In this document: positions 57,159 to 64,000 of the stretch, one piece after another | Position numbering within the stretch: the first letter of the stretch is position 1 | How the letters are laid out: each line of letters opens with the position of its first letter | DNA from: Rheinheimera riviphila | GTDB lineage: Bacteria; Pseudomonadota; Gammaproteobacteria; Enterobacterales; Alteromonadaceae | DNA: 64,000 nt | Reading direction: 5' to 3' | Assembly (NCBI RefSeq): GCF_004005945.1 | Contig: NZ_SACS01000001.1 | Coordinates: forward strand, 1-64,000 | Translations under genes and position numbers: made by a program | The notes under the pieces: model-generated | Databases searched by the model: none | What the model saw: only the letters and a program-made list of their open reading frames with translations | What the model was told of the DNA's origin: nothing

Positions 57159-58187
57159 ATGTCTTTTTGTTATTCGCCCCGCATCAGCCAAACACCACAG
57201 CAACTGATTGATCGGTCTGGACAACCGCAGTTTGGCATTTTTGAACAGTCGGTCCCAGAATTGAATTTCGGCCAATTTGATTACCGTACTGTATTGGATA
57301 AACCAGCCAGTCAGCTGAGCAGACACTTCGCGCAAAAGCAATTTCAGTTTGTCACTGTTTGCGGTGATGGTTGGCTATTGGCTGTGGCGATCGCTGATAT
57401 TCGTTATGCCAGTTCCGGTTTTGCTTATTTATATCAAACAGATCATCCAACTTTTGAAAAAGGCCTGCTGTTACCGCTGCAGTTGGGTTGTCAGATGAGC
57501 GAGTCCCCCATCGCTGGTGTTGCTAAATTGCATTCAGGGAAAACCAGCTGGAGCATCGAGCCTGGCAGCGATCACTGGCAATTAACCATCGATTGTGGTC
57601 CATTACAAGCCAGGCTTCAGTTTGATAAAAACCAGCAACCGCCTTTAGCTTTATGCGCACCGACGGGCTACCAGGGTTTTACTTACACTGAAAAAAACAA
57701 TGCACTGGCGGTTTCAGGTCAACTAAGTTTGGCGGGTAAAAACTTCCCGCTCGAGCAAGCCCGAGCTGGTTATGATTTCTCGGCTGGATTTATGCGCCGG
57801 CAGACTAATTGGCGCTGGGCGTCGATCAATTCGGTGCATGAAGGCAAAGCCTTTGGCCTGAATCTGGCGGCCGGTGTCAATGAAACCGGCCTCTGTGAAA
57901 ATGCGATGTGGTTTGATGGGGATATTCAACATCTAAGCCCGGCACAGTTCAGGTTTGACCGCTATAACCAACAGAGTCGCTGGCAGGTAAGCACTTTATG
58001 TGATGAACTGGAGCTTGAATTCACGCCGTTGTTTTGCCGGCAGGAAAAAGTGCAGGCGGGTTTACTGGCCAGTAATTTCCGTCAATATGTCGGGCATTAT
58101 CAAGGTGAAATTCGCTTGCGTGATGGCCAGGTGCTAAAGCTCAACCAATGCCTGGGTTTGGCGGAAGATCATTACGCCAAATGGTAA
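57159..58187 (+). CDS. DUF2804 domain protein
   Basis: This 342-aa protein has the DUF2804 features: an Ala/Gly-rich beta-barrel-like core with RRQTNWRWASINS and the C-terminal signature GLAEDHYAKW. It has no signal peptide and no membrane helix. Members resemble carotenoid-hydratase or lipocalin-like folds; function is unknown. It stands alone on the plus strand after a strong terminator. Confidence 0.85.
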   Translation: MSFCYSPRISQTPQQLIDRSGQPQFGIFEQSVPELNFGQFDYRTVLDKPASQLSRHFAQKQFQFVTVCGDGWLLAVAIADIRYASSGFAYLYQTDHPTFEKGLLLPLQLGCQMSESPIAGVAKLHSGKTSWSIEPGSDHWQLTIDCGPLQARLQFDKNQQPPLALCAPTGYQGFTYTEKNNALAVSGQLSLAGKNFPLEQARAGYDFSAGFMRRQTNWRWASINSVHEGKAFGLNLAAGVNETGLCENAMWFDGDIQHLSPAQFRFDRYNQQSRWQVSTLCDELELEFTPLFCRQEKVQAGLLASNFRQYVGHYQGEIRLRDGQVLKLNQCLGLAEDHYAKW

Positions 58188-58249
58188 TAGATTCAACCTA
58201 ACTTATTGTTTAATATATTTTTAACCCGAATAATTACAAGGAGTAGCCG

Positions 58250-58765
58250 ATGAAAATATCAACCCGTGCCGGAATCAGCAGCAAGACTGCACTATTGCCA
58301 GTTGCCGCTGTGTTTGCCCTGCTGCTCAGTGGCTGTTCACCAAAAGAAGTCGGCGATGTCAGTCTCGGCCTTTTTACCACCAAAGATATTAAAATTCAGA
58401 CCTTTAACGACCCGGCCATTGCTGGTGTGACCTGCCATATCAGCCATGTTGAAGCCAATCTCGATTTAGCTGATCCATCTGATATGGCGATAGCCTGCCG
58501 CCAGACCGGCGAAATCACTGCCGCGATGCTGAGTAAAATTGATAAATCCAAATCCGGGGAAGTGATTTTTTCCACTTCAAAAAGCATCTTGTTTAAGCAC
58601 CTGAAAATTCGTCGGATTTTTGATGCTGACAATAAAACTTTGGTGTATTTGTCTTATTCCACCAAAGAAAGTGCCGGTAGTGACAAACACTCGCTGACCA
58701 CGGTACCGCTGTGGGGCAGTCAGGCGTGGCAAGAGCTGGAGCAGGCGACAGCCGTCACCAAATAA
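58250..58765 (+). CDS. creA: CreA family protein
   Basis: This 171-aa lipoprotein-like protein has a lipobox LLLSGC near residue 29 and the CreA motifs VSLGLFTTKDIKIQTFNDPA, GVTCHISHVEAN and PSDMAIACRQTGEI. E. coli CreA is an uncharacterised periplasmic protein. The start at 58250 follows AAGGAG. It is convergent with the ABC-2/M1 gene, sharing a terminator. Confidence 0.9.
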   Translation: MKISTRAGISSKTALLPVAAVFALLLSGCSPKEVGDVSLGLFTTKDIKIQTFNDPAIAGVTCHISHVEANLDLADPSDMAIACRQTGEITAAMLSKIDKSKSGEVIFSTSKSILFKHLKIRRIFDADNKTLVYLSYSTKESAGSDKHSLTTVPLWGSQAWQELEQATAVTK

Positions 58766-58830
58766 CAGCCTGTTTTCACTGGTTCCGACGGCCGCAGGCT
58801 CAAACGACGAATGAGCTAAACACAACCTAC

Positions 58831-58868
58831 AAAAAAGCCGGTATTGCTTGCGCGCTACCGGCTTTTTT
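58831..58868. terminator. Bidirectional terminator between creA and the ABC-2/M1 gene
   Basis: Thirteen-base arms AAAAAAGCCGGTA and TACCGGCTTTTTT enclose a 12-nt loop; A and T runs serve both convergent genes. Confidence 0.9.
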
Positions 58869-58886
58869 CATTCATCGACGACCCAA

Positions 58887-61800
58887 TTACAACTTGTAAA
58901 TATTGTCGGCAGCGTCGCGGTCAATCAGCTTAATCAACGGATCTACCCCAACAAACTTCGCCTCTTTACTGACAATAATCTCCAGTTTGTTTTCGCCACT
59001 TTTCAGCAGATGTTTCTGGTTATACAGCTGCTTCGGCTGCTCGGCGAACTCATCCGGGTCTTGATCAAACACCCCAATGTCAATCAGTTCCGACAAGGGT
59101 TGTTCAGTTTCGACACCTTTACCATCGGCGGTCAGTTTCGCCGCATGAATGGTCAGCGTCAGTTTCAGCTGGCCGTCCGACAACTCCTCGCGCTTCACGT
59201 CTTTTAGGCGCAAATCAAATAGCGTGATATTGACAAACAAATCGTCAATAAAGGCCTGATCCTGCGCGTTGACACCGGCTTTTAAGTGGCGAACCAAATC
59301 CAACGTGGTTGGATAAGGCGTTTGTTTATACTGGAATTCCTGCAAAAAGTTTTTGAGGTTCTGGTCCAGCACCGTAACGCCCAACCGGTCTTTCAGTGAC
59401 ATCATCACCACTGAGCCTTTGCGGTAATGGATATAACCCTGATTTTCAGCACGTAACAATGGCATTTCTTCCACTTGCTCGCCGCCCCGATCCCGCAGGT
59501 AACGGTCCAGCTCATACTTCAGGAATTTACGCAGTTTTACTTCGCCATACTTGCGTTCCATCACCCGTAGCGCGCTGTATTGCGCCAGCGTTTCCGGAAT
59601 GACTGCACTACCCTGCACATTAGCGCTGCCGACCTGATGACCCCACCACTGATGCGCCATTTCATGTGCGGTCACGTAATAAGGCATGTCAATTTCGTCG
59701 TCATCGCGCAAATCGCTGATAAAGCCAATTTGCTCGGAAAAAGGCACGGTATTGGCAAAAGCCTGGGCAAAACTGCGATAACCAGGGAACTCGATGATCC
59801 GTAACTGCCGATGCTGGTAAGGGCCAAAAGCACTGTTAAAGTAGTCAAGCGAGTCTTTGAGCGACATCAGCATCCGGTCGACGTTCCAGTGGTGATCCGG
59901 ATGGTAATACACTTCCATCGACACGCCCTGATACAGCTCTTTTTTCACCGCCAGCCTTGCAGATAAGAATGAATAGAAGTTAAACATCGGCTTATCCATC
60001 TTGTAATGGAAATATTTCCTGCCATTTTCCAGCCATTCTTTTTGCAGATAACCTGGCGCAATCGCGATTTGATCCGGTGCTGTCGACACCGTCATTTCGA
60101 ACTGAATAAAGTCTTCGCCACGGCCAAAACCGCTTTCGTTATAGCGACTGCTGTCTTCAAGTTTAAAAGCACGCTGCACTGGCGCTAAGTCACGTTTGCT
60201 GCGCTCATGTCGTGCCTGTAACTCCATGCCAGGCTGATAACCAAACTGCGGCAACAACTCAGAATTGTTGATAAAAGTGCCGTTTTCGACCAAAGCAGTA
60301 TCAACATTACTATCCACAAAACCCGGAGTCTGCCGTACTAAACTGATCTCAACGTTTGTCACAGCCCCCGGCGCCAATGGCGTCGCAAATTCCAGCCAGG
60401 CGGTATTAAATCGAGTGTCCACCGCCGACAAAGTTCCGCCCGGCACTTTAATCGTGACGTCACGGCTATATTGCGGCAAATGTACCAACATTTTGCTGAT
60501 AGGCAGGCTGAACTTGTTGCTCATTTGCTGCACCACCGTCGCCCGCACCAGCCGTTGTTCCGGTACGATATCGACAGTGGCTTTAACATCAGTCGCGACC
60601 AGAATTGGGTCGTCCTGATGTTTTTTCAGCATTTTCTCGTAATCGGCCTGAATATCCATTTGCTGTTCAGCAGTCGAAAACTGGTTTAACACCCTGGTGT
60701 TGTAGTAAATCCAGCTACCGGTTCCGACAAACATCACTAAGCCCAGCGCCATCGCCAACTGACCTTTGCGGCCAATTTGATAACGGAATAACCGGCCACG
60801 GGTTTGCAGACTTTGCGCCGGTCCGCGCTGATAAAAGCCATAACCCAACACAAACAAGCCCAGTACCAGCCCGGCCCAGTACAGCATGTACCAACTATGG
60901 CTTTCTAAGGTCCAACCAAAGCGGTTTAAATCAGAAAATGGTGCCGAGGGTGAGAAGCCAAAATGGTACATCCGATGACTAAAACCCCAGGAATCCAGCA
61001 CCAGGGTGGTGACAAAATACACCACAAAAATCAGCATCCCGACGTATTTATTTGGGCTCAGCACCTGAATCACAAAGGCAAGAACCACCAGCATCATCGA
61101 CGGCAATAGCTGGAAATAACCAAGTCGGATCAGATACTGACTGATATCCAGCGTCTGCATGCCATTCAGTAGTTGGTAGCTCAGCGTGGTTAGCATAAAG
61201 ACGCCATACAGCACCGCCATCAACAACCAGACCGCCGTCAGTTTGGATAACCAAAACACCATATTTGACACCGGCAGACTGTCGACGATGTCGCCAATAC
61301 CGGCAGAACGTTCACGCCAGACCACCTCGGCACAATAATAAATGGTGATGATGATAAACAATAAACCGGTTGATTCGGTGATCACGTCCACCATGGTTTG
61401 AGTCAAAGGCCAATCGGCAGTACCGTAAAATCCTTGTGGATCAATCAGCGGTGCAATCAGATTAAAAATGCAGAACAAACCGAGAATAATAAACGGCATG
61501 CTGAAAAATACCTGACGCATTTCAAAGCCGGTACGCAGTACAAACTGTTGCCAGAACGAGGATTGTCCGGCGGCAGTTTTCAGCACCGACAATGCAAATT
61601 CCGGCGCCACCAGCGCTGCTTTAGCTTTTTTGCCAGCCGCTTTAGCCGCCAGCGTTAATTGGCCAAACATCCCGCCAAAAGCCACTATCAGCACTACACC
61701 AACACTGATCCAAATCAGCCGGTTGTAGAGCACAACACCGCTGAAACTCATCAACTGGCTGTTTTTGTCGTGGATAGTCCAATAACGGGCCACGTCGGCA

Positions 61801-62444
61801 AAGGTGCGCAGGCCAAACGGGTCCAATAATGCCGCCAAAGTACGGTAAGCAGGTTCACGACTGAAATTACCGGCGATCACATAAAGCACAAATACCGCCA
61901 CGGCCACCAGATACATCGCCATCATCGAACGGAATTTGTTGGCAATGGCAAAAAACAGCGCCGACAACACAAACAAGGTCGGCAGCGAAAACATCAAAAA
62001 TGCCTGGATATAATACGCCAAAACCGTTGGACCAAAGCGTTCCTGATCGACCCATGGCATTAGCGATCCAATCAAAGTCCCCAGCGGCACAAAAGCAAAT
62101 ACCAACGCGACGACAGCATAAGAACCGATAAACCGACCCAGTTGATATTGCCAGCTGACCAGCGGTTTGCTGTACACCAGCTCCTCCATTTGACTGGCAT
62201 TGTTGCGAAGTGCGGTACTGCCGACAAAGTTCACCACCAGAAACATCGAAAAAATCGACATCACCAGCAATGTCTGACTAATGGCAAAAGGGCCATTACC
62301 CCAGACTTCACCACCACCGCCGATCTGCACAGATTCGGAGGAAGCAGCAAAAAACGTCATTAAAAAGAACAACAGGGACGTCACATAAAACGATGGCTGG
62401 CGCAGGTAATAACGCCATTCAAAGCGGATAAGTTGCCAAAGCAT
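58887..62444 (-). CDS. ABC-2-type permease fused to an M1-family metallopeptidase domain
   Basis: This 1185-aa protein has two ABC-2 permease sets (membrane segments about 20-260 and 320-560), one more helix near 600, and a large C-terminal domain related to M1 aminopeptidases. The zinc site is HEMAH (927-931) with Glu 951 in IPETLAQYSALRVMERKYG. The usual exopeptidase motif GAMEN is not recognisable; the corresponding region reads NTVPFSEQIGF. After the last helix the peptidase is expected in the periplasm. It follows the ATPase gene by 10 bp; the start at 62444 follows GAGGA. Similar fusions occur in other proteobacteria; substrate unknown. Confidence 0.9.
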   Translation of the reverse strand: MLWQLIRFEWRYYLRQPSFYVTSLLFFLMTFFAASSESVQIGGGGEVWGNGPFAISQTLLVMSIFSMFLVVNFVGSTALRNNASQMEELVYSKPLVSWQYQLGRFIGSYAVVALVFAFVPLGTLIGSLMPWVDQERFGPTVLAYYIQAFLMFSLPTLFVLSALFFAIANKFRSMMAMYLVAVAVFVLYVIAGNFSREPAYRTLAALLDPFGLRTFADVARYWTIHDKNSQLMSFSGVVLYNRLIWISVGVVLIVAFGGMFGQLTLAAKAAGKKAKAALVAPEFALSVLKTAAGQSSFWQQFVLRTGFEMRQVFFSMPFIILGLFCIFNLIAPLIDPQGFYGTADWPLTQTMVDVITESTGLLFIIITIYYCAEVVWRERSAGIGDIVDSLPVSNMVFWLSKLTAVWLLMAVLYGVFMLTTLSYQLLNGMQTLDISQYLIRLGYFQLLPSMMLVVLAFVIQVLSPNKYVGMLIFVVYFVTTLVLDSWGFSHRMYHFGFSPSAPFSDLNRFGWTLESHSWYMLYWAGLVLGLFVLGYGFYQRGPAQSLQTRGRLFRYQIGRKGQLAMALGLVMFVGTGSWIYYNTRVLNQFSTAEQQMDIQADYEKMLKKHQDDPILVATDVKATVDIVPEQRLVRATVVQQMSNKFSLPISKMLVHLPQYSRDVTIKVPGGTLSAVDTRFNTAWLEFATPLAPGAVTNVEISLVRQTPGFVDSNVDTALVENGTFINNSELLPQFGYQPGMELQARHERSKRDLAPVQRAFKLEDSSRYNESGFGRGEDFIQFEMTVSTAPDQIAIAPGYLQKEWLENGRKYFHYKMDKPMFNFYSFLSARLAVKKELYQGVSMEVYYHPDHHWNVDRMLMSLKDSLDYFNSAFGPYQHRQLRIIEFPGYRSFAQAFANTVPFSEQIGFISDLRDDDEIDMPYYVTAHEMAHQWWGHQVGSANVQGSAVIPETLAQYSALRVMERKYGEVKLRKFLKYELDRYLRDRGGEQVEEMPLLRAENQGYIHYRKGSVVMMSLKDRLGVTVLDQNLKNFLQEFQYKQTPYPTTLDLVRHLKAGVNAQDQAFIDDLFVNITLFDLRLKDVKREELSDGQLKLTLTIHAAKLTADGKGVETEQPLSELIDIGVFDQDPDEFAEQPKQLYNQKHLLKSGENKLEIIVSKEAKFVGVDPLIKLIDRDAADNIYKL

Positions 62445-62454
62445 GGTGAATTCC

Positions 62455-63336
62455 TCAGGCTGACTGCCGCTGACGTGAATTAAACAAGGTGGAGAAATAC
62501 ACGTCTTCCAGCCCGGCCGGCGTCGCGTCAAACCCTTGCGGTTGCGATATGGCGAACACGTTCAGCACAGTGCGACCTGCAAACAAGCGTTTGGAAATCA
62601 CTGGTAATTGTTGCTCCAGCTCAACCGCTTCCGCTTGCGACACCGTTTTACTCCAGACCTGGCCTTGCAGCTCGTCTACCAGTTTTAATGGCTCGCCTTG
62701 TAGTAAAATTTGCCCACCGGCCAACACGGCCATTTGAGGACAAAGTTCAGCCACGTCATCAACGATATGGGTGGATAAAATAATCACTTTTTCTTCGCCC
62801 AGACTCACCAGTAAATTGTGAAATCTGTTGCGTTCTTCCGGATCCAGACCGGCGGTAGGTTCATCGACGATCAACAGTTTCGGATCGCCCAGCAACGCCT
62901 GCGCGATACCAAAACGCTGGCGCATCCCACCAGAGAAGCTGCTGACCGCTTTGTCTTTATGTTGAAATAAGTTGGTATGGGCCAATAACGCATTCACCGT
63001 TTCATGACGGGATTTTTTCTCAGCTAAGCCTTTAAGCACCGCCAGATGATCAAGTAAATCAAAAGCGCTGATCCTTGGATAAACATTAAAATCTTGTGGC
63101 AGATAACCCAGAGTGCGGCGCAGCGCATTCGGGTTTTGTAACACATCAATACCATCAAAATTGATGGTGCCGGTATCGGCGCTTTGTAAGGTGGCGATGG
63201 TGCGCATCAGGCTGGATTTACCGGCGCCATTCGGGCCTAACAGCCCGTACATGCCTTTGGGAATATTCAGGCTGACATCGGCCAATGCTTTAACGCCATT
63301 GCCGTAAGTTTTCGATAGGTTTTTGATTTCTAACAT
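62455..63336 (-). CDS. ABC transporter ATP-binding protein
   Basis: This 293-aa protein has Walker A GPNGAGKSS, Q-loop GYLPQDFNVY, signature FSGGMRQRFGIAQALL and Walker B LLIVDEPTAGLDPEE. It starts MLEIKNLSKTYG at 63336 after AGGAAG; a longer frame adds 26 residues not seen in the family. It is followed 10 bp later by the ABC-2/M1 gene and is divergent from a response regulator gene 241 bp away. No sigma-54 promoter was found in that gap. Confidence 0.95.
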   Translation of the reverse strand: MLEIKNLSKTYGNGVKALADVSLNIPKGMYGLLGPNGAGKSSLMRTIATLQSADTGTINFDGIDVLQNPNALRRTLGYLPQDFNVYPRISAFDLLDHLAVLKGLAEKKSRHETVNALLAHTNLFQHKDKAVSSFSGGMRQRFGIAQALLGDPKLLIVDEPTAGLDPEERNRFHNLLVSLGEEKVIILSTHIVDDVAELCPQMAVLAGGQILLQGEPLKLVDELQGQVWSKTVSQAEAVELEQQLPVISKRLFAGRTVLNVFAISQPQGFDATPAGLEDVYFSTLFNSRQRQSA

Positions 63337-63577
63337 GCTTCTTCCTGGCTGCTGTTTGAAGTGATGACAAAAAATATGCTGTATGGTCAAAAATGCCGAC
63401 CGCAACTCGCGCACAAGTCACGACTGAATTTCACCTGATAGCAGAATGCCAGAGCGGCGTGAAATCACCAAAGCAAAATATTTACAAAGTATTTCAGTTT
63501 GTTTCAAAAGTGGCAGTCTTTGCTTGAGTCAAGACCCGGAGCGCGATTAAGATACTTTGCAAACACAAGGGGTGCGA

Positions 63578-64000
63578 ATGACCAAGCCACTGATTTTATT
63601 GATAGAAGACAATCGAGAAGTACGACTGAGTGCGCGTTTTATTCTTGAGGATCATGGCTTTAGCATCACGGAGCTGGAAAGCCCGACACAGGCAATTGAG
63701 TATCTACAAACGCAGTCTGCTGCTTTAATTTTGCTTGATATGAATTTTGCGCTGGATACCACTTCAGGCGAAGAAGGATTACGTTTTCTACGCTGGTTGC
63801 AACAGCAGCCGCACAATATTCCGGTCGTCGCGATGACGGCTTGGTCCAATACACAGCTTGTAGTGCAGGCAATGCAGCTAGGCGCTGGCGACTTTATCGA
63901 AAAACCCTGGCAAAACCAGCGCTTGGTGCAAGTGATTTCGCAGCAGCTTAAGCTCAAAGAATTGCAGCAAAAAAACCAGCAGTTAAGCTCAGCCCTTCAC
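63578..64000 (+). CDS. Response regulator, N-terminal receiver domain (truncated by window end)
   Basis: The first 141 residues are visible and the frame is open at the edge. There is a receiver domain with IEDN, phospho-acceptor D54 in LLDMNF and Lys in IEKPW. The segment DMNFALDTTSGEEGLRFL closely resembles DMNFSLQTSGEEGLALL of the NtrC-type regulator at 21664, so the unseen part is likely a AAA+ and Fis domain. The start follows AAGGGG. It is divergent from the ABC/M1 operon, the usual place for its regulator. Confidence 0.85.
   Translation, partial: MTKPLILLIEDNREVRLSARFILEDHGFSITELESPTQAIEYLQTQSAALILLDMNFALDTTSGEEGLRFLRWLQQQPHNIPVVAMTAWSNTQLVVQAMQLGAGDFIEKPWQNQRLVQVISQQLKLKELQQKNQQLSSALH

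Noticed and set aside
63511-63525. TGGCAGTCTTTGCTT as a possible sigma-54 promoter for the right-edge regulator
   Set aside because: GG and GC are 8 bp apart, not 10, and no other -24/-12 pair occurs in the gap on either strand.

Overview
The window looks like chromosomal DNA of a gammaproteobacterium, probably in the Rheinheimera/Alishewanella-like part of the Alteromonadales/Chromatiales. The evidence is the 16S rRNA 5' end at the left edge and long runs of gammaproteobacterial gene order: metA-metH, recA-pncC-mutS, rpoS-nlpD-pcm-surE-truD-ispF-ispD-ftsB, eno-pyrG-mazG-relA-rlmD with divergent barA, acpS-pdxJ-recO-era-rnc-lepB-lepA, and rseC-rseB-rseA-rpoE with divergent nadB. The genus is an inference. 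No CRISPR array, tRNA gene, prophage or intact transposase was seen.

Layout. 1-703: the 5' end of a minus-strand rRNA operon with a boxB/boxA/boxC leader and three tandem promoters. 857-6510: methionine synthesis (metA and a metH split into two genes) with a divergent periplasmic binding protein. 6652-10900: DNA maintenance (recA with a LexA box, pncC, mutS). 10908-24475: an accessory block lying in the mutS-rpoS interval. It holds two divergent operons. The minus-strand operon encodes circularly permuted ATP-grasp, alpha-E and transglutaminase-like proteins. The plus-strand operon encodes a MacA-like adaptor, an ABC ATPase, two MacB/FtsX-type permeases, an NtrC-type response regulator and its histidine kinase. 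24598-31150: rpoS and a long overlapping minus-strand operon. 31275-42692: an unrecognised protein, then central metabolism, stringent response and BarA. 42725-52519: the lepA/rnc/era and rpoE/rse operons. 52765-58765: nadB, a small PQ-loop protein, sdhE/ygfX/ygfZ, a SlyD-like FKBP, DUF2804 and CreA. 58887-64000: an ABC-2 permease fused to an M1 peptidase, its ATPase, and a divergent, truncated NtrC-like response regulator.

The most interesting part is the 315-bp gap between the two divergent accessory operons (16831-17145). It carries two outward-facing sigma-54 promoters (-24/-12 type) and, between them, one inverted repeat GTGTCCG-CTTT-CGGACAC. The plus-strand operon encodes its own sigma-54 activator and kinase. 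The simplest reading is that one two-component system switches on both the ATP-grasp/alpha-E/transglutaminase enzymes and the exporter. That would tie a widespread but functionally unassigned peptide-ligase-like system to export and envelope signalling. A second ABC module with a closely similar regulator lies at the right edge.

Other points of note are two copies of a small element with TATACCC ends (one inside the rpoE operon), several 12-14 bp tandem duplications at gene ends and inside genes, and several strong intergenic hairpins.
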